A stretch of DNA of 64,000 bases from Trichococcus ilyis (GTDB lineage Bacteria; Bacillota; Bacilli; Lactobacillales; Aerococcaceae): assembly GCF_900109135.1 (NCBI RefSeq), contig NZ_FNYT01000004.1, forward strand, positions 1-64,000, given 5' to 3'. Under the pieces are notes generated by a model that saw nothing but the letters and a program-made list of their open reading frames with translations, made no database searches and was not told the origin of the DNA. Position 1 is the first letter of the stretch. Every line of letters begins with the position of its first letter. The translations under genes were made by a program, and so were the position numbers. Positions 53,815-62,065 of this stretch are shown here, in pieces.

Positions 53815-54912
53815 CTATATTCTGCGGTAGCGTTTCAAACCTACGATGTTCAGAATCGTAAAAATACCGATGAACACAACAATGGCCGCCAAATCATTCC
53901 TGATATCCCCGAACCCTGTCCCTTTGATCATGACGCTCTGCAGCGCATTCCCGATGTAATAGAGCGGCATGAATTTAGCCAACACCTGCAGCCATTCCGC
54001 CAATATGCCGATCTCGATGAGCCCTGAAAAGAAAATTTGCGGAATGATCACGACCGGAATGAATTGCACCATCTGAAATTCCGAGGCGGCGAACGTCGAC
54101 AGCAGCACACCGAAAGACAGTGCCAACAGCGCCGTCAGGAAGGTGATCAGCATCACCAACCCTAGGCTTCCGGCTACCGTGACATGCAAAACCCGGACAA
54201 CAAACTCGACCAACAGCAAGGTTTGGATAAAGGCAAAAAATCCGTACCCCAAAAGGTATCCAGCAATGATTTCACCCCTTCGGACCGGCGCCGCCAACAG
54301 CTTATCCAGCGTTCCGGTTGTCCGTTCCCGCAGAAGGGCCATCCCCGAAATCAGGAAGACCAAGAAAAAGATGAAATAGCCAAGCAAGATCGGGCTGATG
54401 GTCGAGAAATAATCGGAATCCGCTTCGCCATACAGGTACTGTTCCGTGACAGCCGTCTGTTGCGGAACAGCTTGAGCCAGGCTCGGATTGGCTGCTGCCG
54501 CCTGTTGGGCGAGCGACGCGAAGGCGCCCAATTGCCGTTTTACCAGCGCTCCTTGGAGTTTTGCCCTGACGGCCGCGCTCTTGGCAGGCGCACTGTTCTC
54601 ATAGGTAATCTCGATGGAGCCGTCCGCTTTTTGTGCGATGAAAGCCACCAATTGATTGTTTTCGATGTTTTCCTCCACCTGCTCTCCGCTCGGAAAGACG
54701 GCGGCCTCCAAATGATTGGCTTCCAGATTTTCGACTATTTCCGGATCCAGGTTATAGACCCCCACCTTGTAGGCCGAGTCCGAACCCGAAGAAGTGAACA
54801 GAAAATACATCAAGGTGAATATCATCAAAGGCGCGAACCACATCAAGGCCAGTGTCCGCTTATCCCGGAACATCTGGATGAAAATCCGTTTGGCGATGGC
54901 AAGTGCGATCAT
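53815..54912 (-). CDS. ABC-2 type exporter permease
   Basis: 365-residue membrane protein of the YhfE/DrrB-like ABC-2 class. One N-terminal membrane segment (MWFAPLMIFTLMYFLFTSS) is followed by a large extracytoplasmic domain (residues 45-170) and five to six membrane segments, with the GTLDKLLAAPVRRGEIIAGYLLGYG loop typical of ABC-2 permeases. Its start overlaps the ATPase stop by 4 bases (ATGA), so the two form one exporter. Substrate unknown: drug, lipid or peptide are all possible. Confidence 0.9.
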   Translation of the reverse strand: MIALAIAKRIFIQMFRDKRTLALMWFAPLMIFTLMYFLFTSSGSDSAYKVGVYNLDPEIVENLEANHLEAAVFPSGEQVEENIENNQLVAFIAQKADGSIEITYENSAPAKSAAVRAKLQGALVKRQLGAFASLAQQAAAANPSLAQAVPQQTAVTEQYLYGEADSDYFSTISPILLGYFIFFLVFLISGMALLRERTTGTLDKLLAAPVRRGEIIAGYLLGYGFFAFIQTLLLVEFVVRVLHVTVAGSLGLVMLITFLTALLALSFGVLLSTFAASEFQMVQFIPVVIIPQIFFSGLIEIGILAEWLQVLAKFMPLYYIGNALQSVMIKGTGFGDIRNDLAAIVVFIGIFTILNIVGLKRYRRI

Positions 54913-55628
54913 TCTTCCTCACCCCCCGCTGCCAAAAAAACTTCCTCAATGCTGTGCACGTCAAATTGCGCCATCATTTCGGCAGCGGTCCCCAAAGCGA
55001 TCAAGCGCCCATGGTTCAGCAAGACCAGCTTGTCGCAGCGGCTGGCTTCGTCCATGGCATGGGTTGTGACCACAATCGTTTTACCTTGGTCCCGGATTTC
55101 ATTCAGCTCATGCCAGATGCCTTGCCGCAAGATCGGATCGACGCCGACAGTCGGTTCATCCAAAATGAGTATGTCCGGATTGTGCAGCAGCGCGATCGCC
55201 AAAGACAGGCGCCGCTTCATCCCTCCGGAATAGCCTGACACGCGTTTGGATAAATCTTTCGTCAGATTCGTCACTTGAGCGACATAATCCAGCCTTTTCT
55301 GCAGCACATCTTTTTTCAAGCCATACAAATTCCCGAAGAAAGCCAAGTTCTCTTTGCCCGTCAATTCTTCGTACAAGGCATCCGCTTGGGCCATATACCC
55401 CACTTTGGCCAATACTGAAAAATTGGGCATCAGCTTATCACAGATTTTTGTCTGGCCCGTATCCAGGCTCTCCATCCCCAGCATCAACTTGATCAAGGTT
55501 GTCTTCCCTGTCCCTGAAGGTCCGATGATGCCGACAATTTCGCCCGGCTCGATCGTAAAATGAATATCTTCCAAAACCCGCTGCTGCTTGAACTTTTTTG
55601 AAACGTGCTGGACCTCAATCGCATGCAT
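54909..55628 (-). CDS. ABC exporter ATP-binding protein
   Basis: 239-residue ATPase. Walker A IGPSGTGKTTLIK (about residues 34-46), signature SGYSGGMKRRLSLAIAL (a G-for-S variant of LSGGQ with YSGG), Walker B DILILDEPTVGVDP and switch His in VVTTHAMDEA. The ATG at 55628 matches the family start; a longer reading would add 77 residues without homology. A -10-like TATAAT is at 55782-55787 on the minus strand. Coupled to the ABC-2 permease. Confidence 0.92.
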   Translation of the reverse strand: MHAIEVQHVSKKFKQQRVLEDIHFTIEPGEIVGIIGPSGTGKTTLIKLMLGMESLDTGQTKICDKLMPNFSVLAKVGYMAQADALYEELTGKENLAFFGNLYGLKKDVLQKRLDYVAQVTNLTKDLSKRVSGYSGGMKRRLSLAIALLHNPDILILDEPTVGVDPILRQGIWHELNEIRDQGKTIVVTTHAMDEASRCDKLVLLNHGRLIALGTAAEMMAQFDVHSIEEVFLAAGGEEE

Positions 55629-55952
55629 AGGCAAATCCCGCTTTCTCCGAATCTGTTTTTTTGGTTGGCTTTGAACGCTCAGGCCAATGCTCGTCACCCA
55701 ACGCCGGGCGTCCTGAATGGGAGGGTGTCTATCGAAATGTCCGGATGGGCTTACCGACAAAAACGGATCCTCTTTCTTTATATTATAGTCCTCTTCGGTT
55801 CGGGACACTAGCTTCATCCAAACGAAAGCCTGCTTCTGCCGCTTGCCAACCCGGATCAATCAGCAGCCCGCATTACATTGTCACCCTTAAACAAACATAG
55901 GTTGACGCACGATTGTTCCTGTGTTACCTTTTTCTGGACAGGAGGAAGCGCT

Positions 55953-56633
55953 TTGGAAAAAACACTGATATTGAGCCGCGACAGCGTGGCTGCCTGGCAG
56001 CAAACGCTGGGTTTGAACCATGATTGGCAAACTCGGATTCCGCCCACTATCGGGGCCGCCTTGGCATTGGCCGTGCTGGCAGAAGAGGTCCCCGACGGCT
56101 TTTATTTGGCCAAACAGGAATGCCTTTTCACCGGCTGCCTCGAACAAAACAAGAACTATGCCTTGGCCGGCAAAATAACCAAAATGATCGAGAGCGACGC
56201 CTTGGACTGTTTGACTTGCGAGGTGACCATCAGCCATGCAGGCGAAACGCTGCTCGCTTTGACCTCCACCTTGGTCAGGCCGAAGCGGGAAAACGAAAAA
56301 AACGATACAAAAGCGGTCGGAGGGCAAACCTGCCCTGCGGAACAGCCCATCCAGCGCAGAAGTTTCAGCCCGGGCGATATCAAGCGTTACACCCAACTCA
56401 GCGGCGACCGCAACGGCATCCATCAAGGTGATCATCCGGTTGTGCCGGGCATGCTCTGCCTCTTGGCCATCGAAGATGCCTTGGCGCTCCAAGGCATTTT
56501 CTGCCGGCGGTTCTCCGTCCAGTACAAGCGTCCGCTCTATGCCGGCGAAGACCTTGCCCTTTATCTGCAAAATGATCTTTTATGCGGCAAGGTTCAGAAT
56601 CAGCTGCACTTGAAATTGAAATGGGAGGCTTGA
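55953..56633 (+). CDS. MaoC-like hot-dog dehydratase domain protein
   Basis: 226-residue protein with two hot-dog halves. The C-terminal half has the hydratase motif YTQLSGDRNGIHQGDHPVVPGML (Asp and His of the SGDxNxIH type) and FSVQYKRPLYAGEDLAL. The N-terminal half (residues 1-110) looks like a non-catalytic hot-dog. The start is probably TTG at 55953, with GGAGGAAG just before it. First of three tightly spaced genes (MaoC-like, thiolase-like, acyl-CoA ligase). It would hydrate or dehydrate 3-hydroxyacyl/enoyl thioesters; the physiological chain is unknown. A TTGACG box lies at 55902-55907. Confidence 0.78.
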   Translation: MEKTLILSRDSVAAWQQTLGLNHDWQTRIPPTIGAALALAVLAEEVPDGFYLAKQECLFTGCLEQNKNYALAGKITKMIESDALDCLTCEVTISHAGETLLALTSTLVRPKRENEKNDTKAVGGQTCPAEQPIQRRSFSPGDIKRYTQLSGDRNGIHQGDHPVVPGMLCLLAIEDALALQGIFCRRFSVQYKRPLYAGEDLALYLQNDLLCGKVQNQLHLKLKWEA

Positions 56634-56636
56634 AAC

Positions 56637-57830
56637 ATGCACGCACAAATCAACGCGATGAAGGAAGTCTATATTGTGGGCGGTCTGCGCACACCCATCG
56701 GCAAAACAAACGGCAAGCTCAAGCGTTTTTTGCCCGAACAGTTGGCGGCCAAAATTTTGAATGAGCTGCTTGAAAAATTTCAGCTTGAGCCGCAAAACAT
56801 CGATGAAGTCCTGCTGGGCAATGCCGTTGGCCCCGGCGGCAACCTCGCCAGGGTTTCCTTGCTGGAAGCCGGCTGGCCCTATGCCATCCCTGCCCACACC
56901 CTCGACTACCAATGCGGTTCGGGCCTGAGCGCTGTTCAATTCGCAGCTAGCCGGATCGCAGCCGGGGAAAGCGACCTCGTCATCGCCGGCGGAGTCGAGA
57001 GCACAAGCATGGCTCCGCTCAGGCAATTCAACCCGAAGGATCCCCGCTTCCAAGGGCATGGCATCAGCTATGAGCGCGCCCCCTTCTCCACCCCGGCCAT
57101 CGGCGACCCCGATATGGGGGAAGGCGCCGAAAACGTGGCCCGGCTGATGGGCATCTCGAGGGAACAGATGGACGCTTATGCCTTAGAAAGCCACAGAAAA
57201 GCCCAGGCGGCCTGGGAAAACGGCTCGCTGAAGGACATTGTCGCTCCGCTTGCGCTGCAGGACGGCACACTGCTGGAAAAGGATCAATGCATCCTGCCCG
57301 GTTTGTCCCTGGATTTCCTCAAACGGCTGCCCCCCGCCTTCATCGCGGACGGCAGGATCACTGCCGGCAACGCCTGCCTGAAACACGACGGCGCCGCCGC
57401 CCTGTTGCTGTGTTCAAAACGCGCTCTGGAAAAATATGGCCTGACAGCGCAGGCGGTCATCCGTGCTACGGACTGCACAGGCTGCGATCCCAACCTGTTT
57501 CCGCTCAGTCCGGTCCCTTCCGTCCGGAATCTGGCCCAAAAAGCCGGCATCACGTTGGACGCGGTGAGCGCCTTCGAGATCAATGAAGCTTTTGCGGCAA
57601 AAGTGCTGGCTTGCTGCGGGGAACTCGGCATCGAGACGAAACGGACCAATGTGCTCGGCGGCGCCCTTGCCTACGGTCATCCCTACGGAGCATCGGGGGC
57701 CATCATCTTGCTGCACCTCCTGAAAGTACTGGAACTGCAGCAAGGCTCCCTGGGCATCGCCACGGTGGGCGCTGTGGGCGGCCAAGCCGTCTCCATCCTG
57801 ATTGAGAGGTGTACCGATCCATGCGCATAG
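56637..57830 (+). CDS. Thiolase-like protein lacking the second catalytic cysteine
   Basis: 397-residue thiolase-fold protein. The acylated Cys93 is in LDYQCGSGLSAVQ, the Asn316 site in INEAFAAKV and His348 in YGHPYGASGA. Where thiolases have Cys378 in a CxGGGQG loop this protein has Gly378 in ATVGAVGGQA, so the base that activates the second acyl group is missing. GGGAGG precedes the ATG. It starts 3 bases after the MaoC-like stop and overlaps the ligase gene. It may be a modified acyltransferase and not a true acetyl-CoA acetyltransferase. Confidence 0.82.
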   Translation: MHAQINAMKEVYIVGGLRTPIGKTNGKLKRFLPEQLAAKILNELLEKFQLEPQNIDEVLLGNAVGPGGNLARVSLLEAGWPYAIPAHTLDYQCGSGLSAVQFAASRIAAGESDLVIAGGVESTSMAPLRQFNPKDPRFQGHGISYERAPFSTPAIGDPDMGEGAENVARLMGISREQMDAYALESHRKAQAAWENGSLKDIVAPLALQDGTLLEKDQCILPGLSLDFLKRLPPAFIADGRITAGNACLKHDGAAALLLCSKRALEKYGLTAQAVIRATDCTGCDPNLFPLSPVPSVRNLAQKAGITLDAVSAFEINEAFAAKVLACCGELGIETKRTNVLGGALAYGHPYGASGAIILLHLLKVLELQQGSLGIATVGAVGGQAVSILIERCTDPCA

Positions 57831-59140
57831 ACGGGAACCTGAAAAAATGGGCGCAGGAACAGCCCGAAAGAATTTGCCTGATCCACAGCGGTCAACGCTT
57901 GACTTATCTTCAGCTGGAAAACGAGGTCGATGCGGTTTCCCGCCGACTGGCCAGCCAGTTGCAGAAAGGGGACCGGGTCGCCATCCAATTGAACGACCCT
58001 ATCCAACAGATCCTGTACCTGCTGGCAACCGTCCGCGCCGGCGGCATTGCCGTTCTATTGGACCCATCTTTACCCGCGGACAAAAGACTGCAAACCGAAA
58101 AGAAAATACAGGCTGCGCTGCTGATTGATCCCACTTTCATCCTTCCGGAGGACAGCGCGGAGCAGCTGCCGGCAATCAAGCCGAGCGACCTTTTCCTGGG
58201 CGCCTTCAGTTCCGGCAGCACGGGCAACCCCAAACTCATCTGGAGGGATCACCAAAGCTGGACCAGCGCCTTTGCGGCCCAAAGCCAAGTATTTCATTTG
58301 TCCAGCGAGACTTGCCTCTACCTGGTCGGTTCTTTGGTCTACACAGGCAACCTGAACAGCGCCATTCATCTTCTCCATGCTGGCGGAACGCTCGTTTTCG
58401 GGAAAAACCGTTCGCCGCGGACTTGGGTCCAGGAAATCACAGCCCATCAGGTCAGCGCAATTTTCATGGTGCCCACCCATTACCGGCTCCTGCTGCATGC
58501 GCTCGATGAACCGCTGGAGCAAATCAGCGCGCTGGTCAGCTGTGGGGCAAAAATGGATTTCCAAACGGCCCGGCAACTCACGGAACGCTTCCCGGCTGCC
58601 CGGTTTTGCGAATACTACGGAGCCAGCGAACTGGGGCATGTCAGTTACGCTTCCTTTGCCGATCTGGAGAAATATCCAGACAGCATCGGCAAGCTTTTCC
58701 CGGGGGTGCACGTGTCCCTTCGCGATGGCTTGATCTGGGTGGAAAGCCCCTACCTCGCCCCGGACTTCCGCCCTTTCGCAACCGTTGGCGACCTGGGCAA
58801 AATCAACGAGGATGGCTATCTCTTTCTGACGGGCCGCGAAGGCGACATCATCAACAGCGGAGGCATCAAAATCCGGCCGAAGGAAGTGGAGCAGGTCCTG
58901 AACCGCTGCCCCGGCATTTCCGAAGCCGTTGTGAAGGGGATAGCGGATCCCTTGCGGGGCCAGAAGGTAGCCGCCTGGATCGTCAAGGCGGATCCGGATC
59001 TGAAACCGGATGAGATCAAGCACTTTTGCAGCAGCCAGCTTTCCAAACAAGCCGCTCCTCAAAAAATATTCTTCATCGACAAGCTTCCTCTGACCACCAG
59101 CGGCAAACCGGACTACAGCAAATTGACGTGCGAGGATTGA
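57821..59140 (+). CDS. AMP-forming acyl-CoA synthetase/ligase
   Basis: 439-residue ANL-superfamily adenylating enzyme, shorter than the common 500-550. Core motifs are intact: GAFSSGSTGNPKLIWRD (P-loop), FCEYYGASELGHVSY, FATVGDLGKINEDGYLFLTGR, IKIRPKEVEQVL and the catalytic Lys in PLTTSGKPDYSKL. The ATG at 57821 has AGAGG before it and overlaps the thiolase-like gene by 10 bases. It would charge a carboxylic acid with CoA (or another thiol) for the two upstream proteins. Confidence 0.86.
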   Translation: MRIDGNLKKWAQEQPERICLIHSGQRLTYLQLENEVDAVSRRLASQLQKGDRVAIQLNDPIQQILYLLATVRAGGIAVLLDPSLPADKRLQTEKKIQAALLIDPTFILPEDSAEQLPAIKPSDLFLGAFSSGSTGNPKLIWRDHQSWTSAFAAQSQVFHLSSETCLYLVGSLVYTGNLNSAIHLLHAGGTLVFGKNRSPRTWVQEITAHQVSAIFMVPTHYRLLLHALDEPLEQISALVSCGAKMDFQTARQLTERFPAARFCEYYGASELGHVSYASFADLEKYPDSIGKLFPGVHVSLRDGLIWVESPYLAPDFRPFATVGDLGKINEDGYLFLTGREGDIINSGGIKIRPKEVEQVLNRCPGISEAVVKGIADPLRGQKVAAWIVKADPDLKPDEIKHFCSSQLSKQAAPQKIFFIDKLPLTTSGKPDYSKLTCED

Positions 59141-59149
59141 AAAAATCCG

Positions 59150-59507
59150 AATGTCATTAACTTAAGGGTACTGACAAATAAGAGACAGTGGAAATCGGAG
59201 ATAAATCCTCTCATTTCCACTGTCTCGTTCATTTCTGACAAGCGAATAATCCCAGGAAAACAAACCGCTCAGCACAGGGGCTCGAAATTGTCGAATAGGT
59301 GAGGAACATTCGATTATGTGCTTCCGCATCGGGCCGAGTTTGTCGAATGCCAAGAAACATTCGGCAATTTGATTCCGCATCGCACTGGAATTGTCGAATG
59401 CGCGAGCGACATCCGACAATCTCTCACCCCGCAGTCAAAAAAAGCGAGGATGCATTATGCAGCCTCACTTTTTTTACAGTTGTCAAGTCGCTTAAGTTAA
59501 TGACATT
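59150..59507. mobile_element. 358-bp element bounded by inverted repeats (MITE-like)
   Basis: The ends AATGTCATTAACTTAAG (59150-59166) and its exact complement (59491-59507) extend, with a mismatched stretch of five bases, into TGACAA/TTGTCA, so each arm spans about 28 bases. Inside are a hairpin with 14-base arms (59182-59226), three tandem 51/52-base units beginning at 59288, 59340 and 59391 (each TTGTCGAAT with a pairing CATTCGA-type arm), and a terminator-like stem (59437-59475). No ORF, and no clear target duplication. It may be a MITE or a large terminator region. Confidence 0.55.
59437..59475. terminator. Bidirectional terminator within the inverted-repeat element
   Basis: Seven A, then G.GAGG.TGCAT/ATGCA.CCTC.C, then seven to eight T: a symmetric stem with small mismatches. 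Confidence 0.6.
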
Positions 59508-59528
59508 GAACAAAATCCTGCCCACATT

Positions 59529-59575
59529 AAAAAGCCTATGCAGAATTCACGAGTCGAATCTGCATAGGCTTTTTT
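59529..59575. terminator. Terminator after the hypothetical gene at 59603
   Basis: AAAAGCCTATGCAGA pairs perfectly with TCTGCATAGGCTTTT around a loop of about 17 bases, followed by T on both strands. Confidence 0.88.
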
Positions 59576-59602
59576 CATCTTTGTTTTTGCGGCTGCCCTT
59601 CA

Positions 59603-60484
59603 TTAAGTCAAATAGCACAAACATTTTTCCAGATCTGATCTGCTTTGGTCTATTTCTTTCGTTAGTTTTCTCTCGACTTCAGCTTTATCGATCATCAGCC
59701 TATGTCGTTTGACGAATGCGTACAGCTCTTGCCTGAACGCTGCATCCAAGCTTCCGAAGTCCAGCGGCAAGCGGGTCCTGTCCCCCGTTGTAAAATACAT
59801 TTTGTACTGTTCCTTCGCCCAACTTTCGGCCTGTTCGCCAAGGCCGAAAGCTAATTTTTGGTTTTCCTTGGCTACTCTTTTCCAAGCAAGCAGATTCGGC
59901 TGCAAATACCTTGACCACAGCGCCTCCCTTTGCAAAAGAAGGAAAGCATTCCGATATTTTTCCAAGTAATACCGCAGGAGCGTTTCCTGCAGATAATCTC
60001 TATGCACTGCATAGCAACGCTCCACTTCGATTTTTTTGCTGTCGTTAGCTTCCTGTTCAAACTTATAGCTGAATCCCCGCACGGCACCGTCCACAGTAAC
60101 TACAGAATTGCCGTAACTGGAAAGCAACCTGTCTTCTTTTTGAACATCAGGCAACCCACCAGCGAAGTATCTCTTGAAGGCTACAAACAAGCTGTAGTCC
60201 ACCTGGATAAAGTCGTTTATCGGAACGGCGGGCATCGCTTCGCTTAATTCTGCTAGCTGAGGTCCTGCCCACGAAGATTCCAAAAACGAACGCATCCTAT
60301 CAAAACTGAAATATTCAACTTCAGATCCCGACATCTTTGAGGACATCAGGAAGGCAAAATAGGAACCTATCACAAACAGCAAGACAAGCATCGTTACAAA
60401 AATCCCTTGGAAACCGCCGACAGCAAAGCCCACCATGGGAAGTGCCAGAAAAAGAATGAGGAAGATATTTTTTACCTTTTTCAT
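59603..60484 (-). CDS. Uncharacterised membrane-anchored protein
   Basis: About 293 residues and not recognised. Two adjacent N-terminal hydrophobic segments (IFLILFLALPMVGFAVGGF and IFVTMLVLLFVIGSYFAFLM) form a hairpin in the membrane, then a soluble domain of about 230 residues rich in Lys, Glu, Arg and aromatic residues. It contains SSYGNSVVTVDGAVRGFSYKF and a long helical, charged C-terminus (VKRHRLMIDKAEVERKLTKEIDQSRSDLEK) that may coil. The start at 60484 (MKKVKN) has only a weak GGGCTTTGG; 60499 is the alternative. It lies between the inverted-repeat element and the AT-rich defence region. Confidence 0.65.
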   Translation of the reverse strand: MKKVKNIFLILFLALPMVGFAVGGFQGIFVTMLVLLFVIGSYFAFLMSSKMSGSEVEYFSFDRMRSFLESSWAGPQLAELSEAMPAVPINDFIQVDYSLFVAFKRYFAGGLPDVQKEDRLLSSYGNSVVTVDGAVRGFSYKFEQEANDSKKIEVERCYAVHRDYLQETLLRYYLEKYRNAFLLLQREALWSRYLQPNLLAWKRVAKENQKLAFGLGEQAESWAKEQYKMYFTTGDRTRLPLDFGSLDAAFRQELYAFVKRHRLMIDKAEVERKLTKEIDQSRSDLEKCLCYLT

Positions 60485-60801
60485 AACCAAAGCCCACATA
60501 CATTTTGGATGGCTTCATCAACCTTACCCTCTTTCCCAGGGAATGCACACATCAGCACGCATCCCGGATCGTATCTATGCAACCCCATTATACGGGAGCA
60601 CATTTGCTGTTTATATTGATAGATTAGCTTGTGATAAGCATGTGCGTATCATATTCAACTGCGGTTTTTTTATCGCATTAGTTGAGTTACGGAACCCCTA
60701 CTTGCTAATGCCATTCGGATGAATTTGACTGAAGAGATAGAATCGAGGATCTATTGCTCTGGATAGGTTACACTTAACTGGAAACATTACAAAAGGATGG
60801 T

Positions 60802-60915
60802 ATGTATGGAATGATGAGTAAAATGTTGCATGATAAAGGTAGTTTGTGTCATTGCAAGGAAAGAGTAATCGTATTAACTGGAAAACGTCATTCCTGTTTT
60901 CCTTGTGAATATTGA
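60802..60915 (+). CDS. Possible 37-residue Cys-rich small protein
   Basis: Reads MYGMMSKMLHDKGSLCHC, then 13 residues, then SCFPCEY and a TGA. A CxC pair and a CxxC pair spaced 13 residues apart would suit a small zinc ribbon or knuckle. AAAGGATGG lies directly upstream of the ATG (a little close; ATGs at 60811 or 60814 are better spaced). Nothing else supports it, and chance is a real possibility. Confidence 0.3.
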   Translation: MYGMMSKMLHDKGSLCHCKERVIVLTGKRHSCFPCEY

Positions 60916-61025
60916 CATTGAATGATAAGATAAAAAGAGAACTTATGCACATAACAGATATGCGAAAGATAAAACAAACAATACTATCAAAGCATGGTAA
61001 TCGTTAGATGAATAATACTATTTAT

Positions 61026-61048
61026 GGAGGCACAATTGATATATGTGC
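61026..61048 (+). other. Stem-loop before the AAA ATPase gene
   Basis: AGGCACA pairs with TGTGCCT around ATTGATATA, followed by TCTAGTTTT. It sits about 50 bases before the ATPase start and may be a terminator or attenuator. The rest of the 611-base gap from 60485 is AT-rich with no other recognised feature except the small ORF at 60802. Confidence 0.45.
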
Positions 61049-61095
61049 CTTCTAGTTTTATATAGTAAGCACATCAAGAAAGTGGGTGAAGCCGC

Positions 61096-62058
61096 ATGGC
61101 AACAATTGAACAAGTAAAAGCTTTGATAAGAGCACATTTTGATAGTAATGATGAGAAATTTAAGACTGTTGTTTTGCAAATTGCGGCTCACGAGGCAAAA
61201 GTTGGACACACTGCTAGTGCCAGAGAAATCAAAGACATTATCCAAAACCCCAAATATTTAAATAAGAACAAAGTCTTAAAGCTTAATAATCGCTTGGATA
61301 TTTTGGAACACCGAATGGTCAACTCTACTATCTCGGACTTAATTGTATCTACTGAGATTGAGGATAAAATAAAGCGTGTAATCAATGAATATCACAAAAA
61401 AGATATTCTGAGAAAGAACGGTCTTATGAATCGATCAAAAGTATTACTTGCTGGAGATCCTGGAACCGGCAAAACAATGACTGCTTCAGTAATAGCTAAT
61501 GAACTATATTTACCTCTTTACATTATACAGTTTGATCGATTGATTACAAAATATATGGGAGAAACCAGTGCAAAACTAAGGCAAGTATTCGATCATATAA
61601 AAGAAGTTCGTGGAGTTTATCTTTTTGATGAATTTGACGCAATTGGATCAGATAGAAGCTTAGATAATGATGTCGGTGAAATGAGAAGAATATTAAATTC
61701 ATTTCTGCAGAATCTTGAAGATGATGAATCGTATAGTATCATTATTGCTGCAACGAATAATCCAAATATTTTAGATAAAGCTTTATTTAGAAGATTTGAT
61801 GATGTCATAGAATACAAAAATCCTGATGCTGAACAAATTGAAAGATTATTTAAAATGAAACTTCATGGGAAAGCATCCAATGATATTTTCTCAGAAGATA
61901 TATATATACAAGCTTTAGGATTGAATCACGCAGATATTGTAAAGGCCTGTGAAGATGCAGTTAAGTATTCGATTTTAGAGGATAGCATTATTACAAAAGA
62001 TATTTTAATGAATAACATCCAAGATAGAAAGGATTACTATAAATATAAGGAGGCTTAA
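61096..62058 (+). CDS. ietA: AAA+ ATPase of an IetAS-like defence pair
   Basis: 320-residue single-module AAA+ protein. Walker A is AGDPGTGKT (residues 119-127), Walker B YLFDEFDAI (175-183), sensor 1 AATNN (218-222) and the Arg-finger region LFRRFDD (230-236). The N-terminal 95 residues (ATIEQVKALIRAHFDSNDEKF...HEAKVGHTASAREIKDII) look like a helical recognition domain. The ribosome binding site is weak (GGGTGAAG). It ends 8 bases before the protease gene. ATPase plus subtilisin-like protease in this order is the IetA/IetS arrangement, known from Agrobacterium plasmid stability and tested as phage defence. It is visibly more AT-rich than the genes to its left. Confidence 0.85.
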   Translation: MATIEQVKALIRAHFDSNDEKFKTVVLQIAAHEAKVGHTASAREIKDIIQNPKYLNKNKVLKLNNRLDILEHRMVNSTISDLIVSTEIEDKIKRVINEYHKKDILRKNGLMNRSKVLLAGDPGTGKTMTASVIANELYLPLYIIQFDRLITKYMGETSAKLRQVFDHIKEVRGVYLFDEFDAIGSDRSLDNDVGEMRRILNSFLQNLEDDESYSIIIAATNNPNILDKALFRRFDDVIEYKNPDAEQIERLFKMKLHGKASNDIFSEDIYIQALGLNHADIVKACEDAVKYSILEDSIITKDILMNNIQDRKDYYKYKEA

Positions 62059-62065
62059 GAGATAA

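Noticed and set aside
59162-59419. 85-residue minus-strand ORF within the inverted-repeat element
   Set aside because: Its sequence follows the 51/52-base repeat units, with no start signal and no family character.
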